Shown piece after piece: positions 51,490 through 63,912 of a DNA stretch of 64,000 nucleotides. The position numbers and the translations under genes were made by a program. Position 1 is the stretch's first letter, and each line of letters begins with the position of its first letter. The stretch comes from Setaria digitata (taxonomy: Eukaryota; Nematoda; Chromadorea; Rhabditida; Setariidae): assembly GCA_003640385.1 (NCBI GenBank), contig RCAB01000293.1, positions 1 to 64,000 of the forward strand. Direction: 5' to 3'. The notes under the pieces were generated by a model that saw nothing but the letters and a program-made list of their open reading frames with translations, was not told where the DNA came from and searched no databases.

Positions 51490-54400
51490 ATGCCAATAGC
51501 AATAGTTACTCTATTCTGGAAGGTATTATCATTAATCATTTATGATTAATTTATTATTCCGACAATTTCTGTGGATAAGTAAGACAGTTGTTATCAATTT
51601 TTGTTATCTTTCTCAGGAATGTTGATTTCTGCGGTAAAACGAAAAAGTATTAGTAGGTAGTTAGCAAGAAGTTGCTATTTATGGTTGAAACGATTGATAC
51701 CATTATAAAATCATTAGTCACTGATCAGTGATATCAACAAAAAAAAAATTTGTGGTTTATATAATTGTTTTTTTTAGGTGCTGTTGTGGGCTCCAATAAT
51801 TTTATTGAATTCAAATCAAAATATTCCCAATTCGTCATCAGTCTCACCACTTTGGTTTCATCACGATGATAGAAATTTGGATCTCGGTAAACAGTCAAGA
51901 AATGATTCAGGCATGTACAATATTGATGGACTTTCCATTTGTATCGTCAATATTTGAGTGAATAAAACACTTAAACTTCAACTGGCTAATGAGCTCTTCT
52001 CATTATAACATTGAATCATTCATTAGTATCTTTTCAGTTTCTGCAAATGATTGCGGTAATTAGAGAATTTCTTTCAAACTTTCCCATCTTAATATGCTTT
52101 CAAAGATTGAAAATTAGACTTTTGAGATATATTTAGAAAAAATCTGCACTAGTTATATAATAATTTAGGAATCATTTATATTCACAATGCTTATTCATTT
52201 TCTATTTGAATTTGTCGATAATATTGTGATGCAAATATAAGCAGTTAATAATTTTAAAATGAATTTCATTATCGTCAGACATTACAGATGAAAAAGTTCC
52301 AGCAGATTTCTTGAATACTGATGAGGCTAAATCGGAAGATGATTTAGAGGTACTATTATGCTACAAAATGTTATCGAATATTTGTTGATTTAGTTTCAGT
52401 GCTAATCATCAATAATAATATACTCTATCCAAAATAAGGTTTATTTTACTGAGATCGAATTTATAGAAATGAGGAGGTAAGTTTGGGCAAACGCCATGAT
52501 ACATTTTTTTTAAAGGACAATACATTTTTAGCTCTCCTAAATAAGTAAATTCTAACTTAGCATTGTGTTTAAGAAAATTTTTGCTTTGAAGAAAAAAAAA
52601 AAAAAGATGAAATGGTTGAAAAGTCATTTGAAGGAAATGAATCGAAATCGAACAAATGGGAACTATGATAATGAGCAATTAGTTGCTGCTTCATCATCTG
52701 AAAACTATACCATATCAAAATCAAGGATAACTCACCATTTTTACAGGTTCATTTTTATAAAGTTTCAAAATTATGATTTTTTATCTTACTAGTGAGCAAA
52801 GAAGATATGCAAACAAACATTTATGGGAATTATAGTTGTGCTAAATTAAATTTTTGTTCATTAAAATAGGCTAATTAGAAATTTAATTTACAGCCATTGA
52901 AACAGATCAATTAATAACTGAGAAAAAAAGGTAGAAATTAATAATTCTTTTAATTAACTGATCCATTGATAAGAATGATGATGGTGATAACATTTCTTCG
53001 ATATACTTTAGAAGATCGCTGAAAAGAACAAAAGCATGTAAGCGATACAGCGATAAGTATCTTTATCAGTTTCTCGAACAATCAGGAATGCTTAATCAGT
53101 GGTTTATGGCTCATACTGTTGAAGATGCTGGTCGTAATTTTGCTCGCTCTTATGAAAATTTTTCCGGAACTAAAATTAATTACTTCGATTTTACTAATTT
53201 TCCTCATGCTGATAGCTCTCAATCTGATGCTGAGGTAAGTACTGAAGTTTTTTTTATTTTGTAAATTAGCGTTGCTATGTTTGACTATTAACTATCTGCT
53301 CTTAATTATATCTAAAGAATCTTTTTTTTTTCTCTTTCCCATTTATCTTTCAATAATTATTTCCCTTTCATTTAATCATTTGGGCAACATCATCAAAAAA
53401 GAACATTTCGGAAGTGACCCACTACTGTCGTTAATTGATTAATTACTTTCTTTTCCAATTGGTTATCTCAATGAACGATTCTAATTTGTGCGTCATTTTT
53501 CCTTCCTCTCTCTTGCTTTTAACCTAATGAATATGGCCTCATCAATTTTTAAACACTGTTCACTTAATTTAATTAATTAATTGCAGTGTCTCAGCCCCGA
53601 TGTTGCCTAAAACAATATATTTCCCCGATCATCATTATGAAAATTATGAATGAGATGTTTGAGTAATAAAGTGGTTTCAGGATATTAACATATCATTTAC
53701 ATGCAATAGTGTGTGTCAAACTATTATTTGGAAGTTAAATGAAGCACTTTCAAAGGAGAGAAATTACACATTTTTGCCAAATGTAACGTTTTCGGATGAT
53801 GACCAATCACATAAAATTGGTGTCGGTTCGATGAAGCAAAGAAAAGCTAACTGTCAGTTGGGTAAGGATTTCATAGAAATATTTGGATTAAAATTTTAAG
53901 TTAGCTTTTTCTTGCAAAATCAGAATAAGTTTTGCACAGACCTAAAAATGATAATTAAAGGTATTGTCAGTTTTTCTTTATTCTCATTAATTGGTATTAT
54001 TGAAAATCAATAATTCAGCAATGGCGCATAGTTGAGGTTTTATCAATTTTTTAATTCTTTTTTTTCAAATGCATAATTATTTCACTTACATTAACGTAAA
54101 AGTCTATGTTTACTAGCTAGTAATAAATGGAGAAAATGAACAATATTGCCTAAAGGAGGAAAAAATTTGGCTTATTTTTAGTAATCATTTTTTATTCTTT
54201 CATCCAAGTATTTACCTTTTGATGCTGATCTTGAAATCAAAAATTTTTACAGTTCGAGAAAATTGATGCTCACTTTTCTTATTATATTTTCGTTTCATCA
54301 ATTTATGATTGTAACTTAGCCTCAGATTTTAAGCTTCATCAAAAAAAGAAAAAAAAAAAGAAAAATACCAATAATAATGATTCAAACTAGTTAATGGCCA

Positions 54401-55104
54401 AAATTAACCATTTTAATGTTGGAAATAGGATTTTTCTTTCCGCTTTTCAGAAATATTTATACCAGTTGGGGAATGTATTGCACAAGGTACGGAAGAGTTT
54501 ACTGGACATACCAAATTGTGTACCACTTGCCATGGTGTATATATGCTCGACAAAATGTGCTTTCCACGATTTCTTAATGCGATTAGATGTGACAGTTCAG
54601 CTCAAACATCAGGCTGTATTTTTGATAAGATCTCAACACAAGGTATGATTAAATATTATCACAATATATCTCACCTTATCTTATCTTAGCATTACGCTAC
54701 TATTTACAGTCAAATTCCAAATAGTTTACCTATGAAACAAATATAACTAATATGAATATCATGTGGCATTGCCTATGAAACAAATATAAATATCATGTGG
54801 CATTGCCTATGAAACAAATATAAATATCATGTGGCTAACTATTTACAGATTATTGTACTGATTGGATAATTCTCATTGTAATGAAAAAGAGAATACCTAA
54901 CGGAAGAAATATTTTTTTCTGTCAAAAATAATTTTGACTGCAGCACATGGTTCATGCTATATGCGTACACTTACGTTCAAAGTGCTCCGTAACAGAGGAA
55001 GTGAAGAATGTCAGGAATGGTATTATGAATACATCCAAGTTCCAACATCCTGTGAATGCGAGCTTGATGCGGAATCTTTGTTGCTGGATGCTGTTAAACC
55101 ATGA
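51490..55104 (+). CDS. Secreted cystine-rich protein, Trunk/PTTH-like candidate
   Basis: Exons: 51490-51522, 51778-51886, 52279-52349, 52592-52746, 53012-53234, 53681-53861, 54451-54642, 54944-55104; 374 residues. A hydrophobic signal opens the protein (IVTLFWKVLLWAPIILL). A low-complexity, acidic then basic region with dibasic sites (RRSLKR, CKR) suggests processing. The last 150 or so residues are rich in cysteine: FTCNSVC, GECIAQG, LCTTCHGVYML, CFPRF, IRCD, GCIF, GSCYMRTLTFKVLRN, EECQEW and the ending TSCECEL. The C-x-C end, the FPR motif after a Cys pair and the overall spacing resemble the Trunk/PTTH/noggin-like cystine-knot group, ligands of Torso-type receptors. That placement rests on pattern recognition only. 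Exon 4 begins with five lysines at a weak acceptor and is the least certain. An AATAAA lies near 55410. Confidence 0.75.
54729..54836. repeat. Three-copy tandem repeat in the last intron of the ligand gene
   Basis: A 34-base unit beginning CCTATGAAACAAATATAA and ending ATCATGTGGCATTG is repeated at 54772 and 54806; the first copy at 54729 carries a nine-base insertion. The repeat lies wholly in the intron between exons 7 and 8. Confidence 0.85.
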
Positions 55105-55690
55105 TGATAATAACAGCAGAAAAGACGACAACGATGGCGATGACGAGACAAGAATGAATTCGATGAATAGCAGAAATGTAACAAACAGAAATGATATGAT
55201 CTGAAACAGATGAAGGAAGGAAAGCACTGTATTTTATTAACAAATGGATTGATCACCTCTTTTTTTTAACAATGTTATGTTTTAAACCAGCCTTATTTCG
55301 TGATCTTTTTTTCATTCCATTGAAATGATACTCTTTAAGTGATATCATATTTCCAAGTATGTATAACAAAGTCATGTTGAAATAATATATTCAAATTACC
55401 AAACTTTGAAATAAAATCAACAAAGACTAAACTACATTAAATTGATAGCACATTATTAGATCTACACAGGAAGTGGAAAAATGATTCACTGGGATAACAT
55501 TTTTTATCCCCATTAATGTAATTTTAAGAACTAAAAAGTTTCTAAAACTGCTACAAACTACTCACAATCAGAAGATTACAGTAACAGTTACGAAGCGATG
55601 GAAAGCCCCTTCCTCATCCTATATAGTCAAAATTAATAAGTTATAATTAACAATGAATGTGAATAACAACACAACAGAAACATATCTGCA
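55105..55690. other. 3' UTR of the ligand gene and convergent spacer
   Basis: Sequence between the stop at 55104 and the duplicated 3' exon of the minus-strand gene. AATAAA near 55410 is a candidate polyadenylation signal. The open frames on both strands at 54947-55256 overlap the last exon and are shadows of it. Confidence 0.5.
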
Positions 55691-56283
55691 TATTTGCTGA
55701 CGAAAAAGGAAGACACAAAACTGATCAAGCTAAATTCTTCTTGCAGTCACAGAGCTAAATATTCCTACCGTTTATTTAAGAACAGCGGTATTTGCTTTTA
55801 TTTGTCAGGTGACCATCTGCTACCGTCCAACGGAACTTTTTCTAACCAATCATCGCAAATCGTTTTGTTATCCTATAGAAAAAAAAATCATGAAATAATC
55901 CAAAAAAAAAAAAAGACATTCAGCTTCAGTACGGAGTAAATGCTTTAATAAGCATGAATGGACTTAAAAAACACTTAATTTTTTAANTATTTGCTGACGA
56001 AAAAGGAAGACACAAAACTGATCAAGCTAAATTCTTCTTGCAGTCACAGAGCTAAATATTCCTACCGTTTATTTAAGAACAGCGGTATTTGCTTTTATTT
56101 GTCAGGTGACCATCTGCTACCGTCCAACGGAACTTTTTCTAACCAATCATCGCAAATCGTTTTGTTATCCTATAGAAAAAAAAATCGTGAAATAATCCAA
56201 AAAAAAAAAGACATTCAGCTTCAGTATGGAGTAAATGCTTTAATAAGCATGAATGGACTTAAAAAACACTTAATTTTTTAAGG
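55691..56283. repeat. Single-N-joined duplicate carrying the last exon of the propeller-like gene
   Basis: Bases 55691-55986 and 55988-56283 are nearly identical and are separated by one N at 55987. Differences are a few substitutions and A-run lengths. Each copy holds the terminal exon of the minus-strand gene (55798-55872 and 56095-56169). This is most likely an unmerged assembly overlap or allele pair. Confidence 0.9.
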
Positions 56284-58316
56284 TTTAAAAAAAAAAACAT
56301 ACTTTATCAAGCACAATCCCTGAGCAAGCTATAAGAGCCATGTCATCATAAACCACGAAAGAATTCCCTAAATAAGCATCAATCTTTGCAGCCATACGAA
56401 CAAACTCTCCACCCTGAGTGAACTGCTGGATACGGCCTGTTTTATCCAAAACAAGGATATCACTTCCATATCTGGAAAAACAATATCGGAGTAGCAAAAG
56501 CAAAAGCAAAAGTCCAACAGAAGTTTTGGTGTCATAACAATTTTAGATGTCTGATTCTAAATACCAACTGCATTACATATCCCGCAGTAACGTTCGAAGA
56601 ATTGAACGTGGAAATGCTTCGTTCGGCCTTATGAATTAAATGAATTTAAAAGAAAAGAATCACCTAAGTATTTGATGAATTTTCGTTTTTACTATGTACG
56701 AAAAATATAAAGTACAAAACTAGGAAGTGGTGGAATGACGCAAAACGGACAAACAAATTAACAGAAAATTTAAGAAATCTAAATATTAAAAAGAAAAAAA
56801 AAACTTGCTTCTGTATTGAAAGAGGAAAAAATATCTGTCCATCCTCTCTTCCTTCTTCGCTGAAACTTCTGATTGGTTTACCTTTCTCTATGTTGATCAG
56901 TTGAAGAAATTGCCTGCAAAATGATAGTTTAACGAACTATGATTATATTAACTAGATTATTTCACTGCCGAATTAGGCAATCACTTGAACTACTTTGTTT
57001 TTTTTTTTTACATTTCGAAACATAGCGTGATGTTCCTTGGACGACTAGTTCAAAAGCAAAGCATTATAATCTATATGATAATGATGAAAAATAACACGAA
57101 ATAAATCCTGTAAATAAATCAGAAGATTGCAGCTACCAAAACACCAGCTGATCTAACCTAGAAACTGGCGCAGGATTGCTTTAAATATTTGCTACCAGAA
57201 ATTTTTCTAAAAAATGAATATCTATGACCAATATCATAATCAAATGAAAAAAAAAATCATAAAATTAACCTAGAATACATATTTATAGGCAAAGAACAAG
57301 TTGAGACGACTAGCAGGTCACTGGATAGGGCACACAATGTTTGGAATGCGTATTCATCTTCAGATATTAATTCATTCCAATAACTTGGACAACAGACATC
57401 AGTGCTATAAAATAAAAAGAGGTACATCATAATATTTCAAATATAAGTGGAGATTCTAACAATTTTTAAGAAAAAGAACCTTAATTGAAATGAAGACCTT
57501 TTTTTTCTGCCAATTCCAATACTTCTTAACTTACTTATAAATTATGGAATCATCGTTTTCTATTCGTTTGGTTAGAAACAATTCACCACCATCATTCACG
57601 CTTAAGCTTTGTATTTTACCATCAAGGAACTGTTCGTTGATCGTCTCGCCCTCCAGTGTCAACATTTTTAGCAATGTTAAACCTGATCTGTATTCCGAAT
57701 ACGCATAAATTATCTACAACGGTAAAAGGAAAACTCAGTGGTGCGAAAGTTCATAGAGATTCTTGAAATAACATAGCAACATCTAGAGATTTTCCTTGAA
57801 TGATCTTATTGACAACAAAGAGTATAATTTCAAAGAAAGTGTTACTTACTTTATTTTCATGACGTGTCACCTGACAAAACGGTTCAGCTTTTTTAGCGGA
57901 ATCGTTTTTTTCCTGGAAAAGAAGCTGACCGAACCGATCCATTTTGAATAAGCCTCCCTTGGTTGCTACCCATATATTTTGCTGATTATCAACACAAATG
58001 CTTAAAAAAATGACAATAAAATTGGGTAGAAAAGAAACGATAATTTAAAAAGAAAAAAAAAAAAACCATGTTATACGTGATGAATTCTGCAGCTAAATGT
58101 ATGCTTTAAAAAAGCAAATAAATAAGCTAAAAATAGCAAGAGAAATAATGTAATTTGTTCAATGTAATCAGTTTTCTAATAATTCCTACAATTTCAGGAA
58201 AGAAATCATTTTAAACTAACTAACCCATATGGTATTCGTGCACCAAGTGGTGTTAAATGTACAAACATTTCTTCGAGACGTTGATGATTAGCAGTGTGTG
58301 ATGGTGCCTCTGTCAT
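56095..58316 (-). CDS. Possible beta-propeller (NHL/WD-like) protein, unknown
   Basis: Exons in transcript order: 58225-58316, 57850-58000, 57535-57713, 57270-57404, a probable 13-base exon 57145-57157, 56882-56913, 56577-56627, 56303-56471, 56095-56169; about 298 residues. Repeated blade-like stretches occur: PYGICVDNQQNIWVATKGG followed by LFKMDRFGQ; SLSVNDGGELFLTKR; and GSDILVLDKTGRIQQF. These resemble NHL-type propeller strands. The C-terminus is DDWLEKVPLDGS then RWSPDK. Without the 13-base exon the frame breaks between 57270 and 56913; with it all joins are in phase, but that exon is predicted from phase and splice sites only. The frame is open upstream of the chosen ATG, so a further 5' exon is possible. 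The last exon occurs twice because of the single-N duplication (second copy 55798-55872). No signal peptide or catalytic motif is seen, and the function is unknown. Confidence 0.68.
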
Positions 58317-59582
58317 ATTGTGATCCGCTAAATCATACTGTTCTTATAATTGCAAAGTAATAAATGCCATAAAATGAATGTGTAAATGAGAAATTCGAAT
58401 ATCAAATATGTAATAGTGCATTAATTGATGCTATTCGAAATATGAAATTTTTAAAAATTTGTAATCTTCTCTTCGTTTTTCCACTGATATTTTCAATCCA
58501 TAACAGTTATTTCTTTGCAAAACTTTTTTTTATTAATCATTAATCTTTCATCCCAATCATTTTGCTCTCTCCAATTACCCTCATATCAATATTTCCTTTC
58601 AATTAATCTCAGATGTCTTTTTTCCTGAACATAAGCACTCAATCAGGATACCAAACCCACACCAGTTCTTCAGCTCCCTTGTATTAATCCTTCATTCATA
58701 CGACCGACAATCCAACTTCATCCGTAACAAATCATTTAAGCTCCGGAACTGACTGAATATCTAAATTGTGAATTAGAAGAAAACAGAAAACAACTTTTGA
58801 CCGGAAACCGATATTCGGTATGAGATATCGTAGCAGTGTTGCAGCACTTCTCTGTACTGCTGTTTATAATTATAACGAAATTCATTAAAATTAAATCAAG
58901 GAATGCATACGTCTGAATTATACAGCACTGTGCATGCTGCATACATGCTTAATCAATAAACATGCAATTGTAACTTTCATTAGCATACTGCATGCATTTC
59001 TCAAAGCCTTTACAATTTCCAATCACAATTACATGCTACTTATTTTTTTTTATTCAGTGAATTGTCATATAAAAATGTAAATTTCTCGAGGAGCAGACAT
59101 TTTCCAGAAAAATATCCGGAAAGTGTGGCTGCATAAGTCATAATTTGTCGTGATCGGCTGATATTTTACCATTGATCAGGCTAGCGATTTCCTCATTTGT
59201 ATTTATCACTATTCCTATCACTGTTATCATTAACACTATTATTATCAATGTAGTTATCATCAGTTATCATTTTATAACCGCTCTCTTCATCATCCTTAAT
59301 GTACCGTTACTGGTTATTATCATTTTACACCTATTAATGCGCAATTATGATAACTATTGCTGTTTCACGACTTCCATTATATGTTATTTAGAATCATTAT
59401 TGCTTCAACACTTTTCTAAAAATTAAATATTTTTGAATCTTGAAGTTTTTAATTAACTGATCTAGTCTGCTACTTTATAAGAATAGCGAATAGCGTTTAA
59501 ATTTGGAGTTTTGAACCGGATGGATTTATTAAATTCTGAACATTCATTGTATAATGAATACTTCTGCTAAATGATACTTTAG
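58317..59582. other. Divergent spacer with promoters of two genes
   Basis: About 1.27 kb between the start of the propeller-like gene (-) and the next gene (+). It should hold both promoters. An ATTATAAG acceptor precedes the minus-strand start region. No exon or RNA gene is supported; open frames at 58736-58942 and 59172-59426 have no family signature. Confidence 0.5.
59573..59582 (+). promoter_or_regulatory. Acceptor directly abutting the start codon of the last gene
   Basis: GATACTTTAG ends one base before the ATG at 59583. This spacing is common for nematode spliced-leader sites. No upstream coding exon is visible. Confidence 0.5.
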
Positions 59583-59900
59583 ATGGCAGAAGATGGGAAA
59601 AACGTAAGTGATGATATGTCAAGCCTTCTAAATGCAGCCGAGAAATGGGCCAATGAAAAAATATACGATTCTCACCCGAATAATTTAGATGATCCACATT
59701 CTTATGTTAGATTTAATTCTTCCAAGTGGAAATTTAGTCAAGCTTAATTTTTTATCAAGGCTAGCAGTTAAGACTAAAGAGCATATATGGAATGAATAAT
59801 AGCCGGAAAGAGTCAACAAATGATAAATCTAATATGCATAGTTTCAATCTAGTCTATCACAGATTAAGCATGCTTCGAGAGCGGAAGTTATAACAAATTC

Positions 59901-59936
<36 letters not shown>

Positions 59937-62900
59937 AAAATAAAAGTTAATAACAACATTTTTCAGCCAGTTTACGTACCAATTGAAGAGGTTGCTCGAG
60001 AAGTTGCGCTAAAAATTTGTCAAATTTATAATTGGAATCCTGAAACTGGAGCTGATAGTCGACTTCCGGAGCAAAATGCTGGTGATATAATGACTCCTTA
60101 TCATCTGTCACTACCTTTGTGCAATACTCCTGACAATACTGCTATTCTTTCGACATCGAAATTGGAAGGGAATGCATCGACTATGACGCCAAATAGTTCC
60201 ATATCAACAATGCAACAGCAGAGACATCGATCAGTGATTGAATTATCAGCAGCAAACAAACATATTCTAAATAAAACATTCATTATAAGAGGGAATGCTA
60301 CGAAGAAGCATATAATGAAGGAATCAGGAGCATCTGATCGACTTGCGCAGAAGAATGCTTCATCGAATGAAACGGATTCTTCTGCTCAAAGTATCTCGTT
60401 GAATGATAAAACTTCAGCTTTATTTGAAGCCGAAAAATGTAACATTTCCCGCTTCATTGAGCAGAACGGAAATAAAATATCTAATTCAGATGGGAGTTCT
60501 GAAAATAAGGAAAAGAAGCTTGTCTCTGATGCATGTGAAAAATCGCTTATAAATCCTGTTTTGCAAAATCCTCTTTCTTCACTAGCGGTTATCAATTATC
60601 AGCAAATTCATGATAATAATTTTATCACCAAAGTTTCTGATACGAAATCGCAATTGCTTACCACTGATGATCCTAAGTGGAAAGATTTCAATACTCGAAT
60701 TTCAACAGCTAACGAAAATATCGGTAATGTTTCGGTTGGAAAAGATGCTAAAACTGAAACGATTGTTGAAGTTATGCCATCATCCCTGTTATCCTCGTCA
60801 GATGGACCAGTGAAAGAGGATGAACGAGAAAGTGATGCTCTAAAAGCAGTTGCAAATGACACATTATTAATGCCAATTAACAATGCTACATCACAAAAGT
60901 TTCGTAATTCTTGCACTGAAAATGAGAAAAATTCATCAACCAACAAAACAATGGAAATATTTTTTTCATCTGCACCTTCCCAAAGTGATCCAATAAATGA
61001 TATCGATGACAAGAATCATATTTCGGTAGCCGAATTGGAGGAAAAATTGCGCCGCTTACAAATTCGCAATACTTCATCTTCATCAGTACGGAAATTAAGA
61101 AACCAGCATTCTGCTGCTACTGACAGCACGACAGGTACAAAGAGGCTAACAGTAGCCAAAAAACCATTTATTAGCCGTGAGAACTTTAAAAATAGTGCTT
61201 TGATTACGCCATCAAGGAGTGCTAGCAGTGTGCAAACGGAACCAATTGGAGATATTAGTAGTAGCAAGAGATACGCAAATGTCGAATTATCAGTGCAGAA
61301 GTTGTTAAGAACTGGTAGCAAGCAAACAGATTCAACGGTCAACGTGATGGATGGAAGTTTCGTTACGGAGAATCAAACGTAGGTTTATTAACCATTGAAA
61401 ATTATGATTAATATCAATTCAAGCTTAAACATTCGAATAGAATGATTTGGTTAGTTTAAGAATATATCCACGGACTTTTAAATTGCTGCTTTAAATGATG
61501 GAAATATTTAAAATTCACTGAAATCTTAAAATCTTCAAAAATTTTGCACTTAAAATCTGTAACTATTATTTGCGTTTGTTTGTACTAAAAAAAAAAAAAT
61601 CACTTATGCAAATTTCCAAAAATGGAATCAATTGCTTTGGTGTGAGAAATATTTACCTAAATATGCATTTTAATTTTCATGGAAAATTCTCGAATTTCAG
61701 AACAGTTGTTGACAGTATTTCTTTGCCATTCGAGAATGCGATACCTGAAAGAAAGTATATTGACAGGACTGTCCAGACGGATGAAGCAAAGCAAATTCTA
61801 TAACTATTAGAATATATTCATAGTTTGAGCTAGTTAAAATCTCGAAGCTTCAAATTTGAAGCGAAAAATTTTCGAAATTTTGATTAACTCTAGTACTTTT
61901 TAAAATTATTTTATTCATCAATTAACCCTAGTTTTTTAATTACGTTATTGAACAAAATTTATTGATGAAATCAAATAAACCGATATTGAACAAATGATTC
62001 AGTTATTTAAAAACCTTTGATTGAGTTTTGTTCAAAACTAATTATTGCTAATTAAAACTATTGAAAAATTCCAGATCCATCGGATTTGATACTTCATTAT
62101 TAGCAATGAAGAAACACAGTGAAGATACTACTATGGAGCAGGTAACAACTCGAAATGTTACCTGTGGAAAAAGTAAGCATTAGACGAACATCCTTACACT
62201 GATATGATTACATTGAGTGTTAATAATCAATTTTTTTTGGCGAAAAAAAAGTTGAAAAAAAAAGAGAAAAAAAAGAATTTTTTTTGCCTTTTTAATGCCA
62301 TATTTAATGAAAATTTTTTGGTTGATAAGGTTGAACTATTGCCAATGTGAGGAGAAAATGAGAAGTGAATAAAATTTAAGGATCATATCTGCTGGATGAG
62401 CCAATTAAGTTTTTCAACTATATGACTTCGCCAACACGGCGAAGATCATTGCTCACTCCACGAAGTACCACAAGTTTTAATATTTCAACAAAATCTGCAA
62501 CAAATAGTAACACTCTTCGACGGCGAACAATTCGTGAAACCGTATACTCAACTCCAACAGTAACAGTTAATAATCATTCATTTCATCTAAAATTTCTTTA
62601 AATGATAATACAATAATTATATTATTATCTAGAAAAATAGAAAGAAAAAGAAAAAATTATTTATTAAAATAAAAGCTTCTGAATGCTGCGAAGTATCAGA
62701 AATCATTATCATAATCTAATGAAGATTTTGATCATATTTCATGACATTTAGATTATGTTATTAGATAAGGATAAAATTTAACGTAAGTTCTCGAATTACT
62801 GCAAAATTTTTTCTAAGCTTCTACTGTTAATTTGCAAAGCATGCAAAAATGATGATAACGTGTTGATGAAGTTCGCCATCCTAATCATTATATCTGTTCC

Positions 62901-63912
62901 ATAATCATATCTTGTCATCGAATGGGACCACTAAAATTGATAAAAGATAATTTAGCATAAGTTTATACGCAATGCATCTACCAAAGCATCAGACGCTAAG
63001 CAACTTCCAAAATTAATCCATTCGATACGATCCATAAATCCATCGAAAAAACCAAACGAATTACCGCTGGAAAATCGCGCATCCCGTCTGAAGGCTGAAT
63101 ATTTAGCAAAGCAACGAGCCGAAAGAGATAATGGTTTTTTGAAATTATTAAATTAAATAACTTCATATAAATCATTTGAAAATGTAATTCATTGAAATTG
63201 AAGTCATAACTGTTTCAAACTTCATCATCTTTTTTTTTCTTTTTTTAAATATAACTTCATTTTTTGGCAAAGAAAACATTCTGATAAACTGATAAACATC
63301 TCACTGTCTTCTAATACTAATTCAATCAAATAAAATAATGAACAGCAAAGTCTGTAATGCATGTGCGCAAGCGCTAAGTTATATGATTCTGGCTAAAGTT
63401 ATCACAGATATTTGCATTTCAGTGATTAAATCATGTTAAAAATCCGATGAGCATATTATTGGTTCACTACTGATAGGCTGATATCAAAAATTGAGTTTTC
63501 CATTTAGTTCTTTCAATCATTAAGTTTTATAGAAATTATTATTGCAGCAGCGAAATCAAAGATGAACGCAAAATTAACACCTGTAATAACTGGCCGTTTA
63601 TCAGTGATAGAAAAAAGGTAAGTTAAAAAGAAGAAAATTTTCAATACTTTAATTGAATACCCTCGAGAAGTAATCAAAAAAAAAGAAAAATAATCTTGCA
63701 GTTTACCGTCGATGTACAATCATTTTGTGAAGTCGAATAATATCAAGAAATCAAATATAGGATCGGACTCAAAAGTTAATAGGAATTCGAATGACTTTGG
63801 ACGAAGTGTTTTGTTATCAATTAACGAAGTGTCACCGATTCCTAATGAAAAGTGTACACATAAAGAAAAAAATTTGGAAGTCATTTGGAATATGAAATCG
63901 AATAGTTATTAA
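59583..63912 (+). CDS. Large basic, disordered protein with SP/TP motifs, unknown
   Basis: Exons for the long form: 59583-59705, 59967-61378, 62075-62141, 62410-62565, 62962-63133, 63548-63617, 63702-63912; 736 residues. A short conserved-looking N-terminal segment (WANEKIYDSHPN, then VYVPIEEVAREVALKICQIY and NWNPETG) precedes about 420 residues of Ser/Thr/Asn-rich sequence encoded by one 1.4-kb exon. Near its end a short helix (ELEEKLRRLQIRN) appears. The C-terminal part is strongly basic with proline-directed sites: TSPTRRRSLLTPRS, then SRLKAEYLAKQRAERDN. Basic, SP/TP-rich proteins of this kind are often microtubule or chromosome associated, but no family is recognised. An exon at 61701-61803 gives an alternative short C-terminus. 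A donor GTAAGT at 59604 inside exon 1 would also shorten the start. Exon 62410 begins with FFNYM and is less certain. Confidence 0.72.
61701..61803 (+). other. Alternative terminal or cassette exon of the last gene
   Basis: A TTTCAG acceptor opens a frame in phase with the exon ending at 61378: TTVVDSISLPFENAIPERKY, continuing IDRTVQTDEAKQIL and a TAA. The same upstream donor is also in phase with the exon at 62075, and an internal donor (AAA|GT at 61755) would join there too. The RTVQTDE motif echoes SVQTEP in the large exon, supporting that it is coding. Confidence 0.6.

Noticed and set aside
54947..55256. Frames on both strands, including a Leu/Phe-rich 91-codon one
   Set aside because: They overlap the final cystine-rich exon of the ligand gene, whose own frame fits the splice sites and cysteine pattern.
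60608..61342. Several minus-strand frames of 65-134 codons
   Set aside because: All overlap the 1.4-kb plus-strand exon of the last gene and lack splice structure or recognisable domains.
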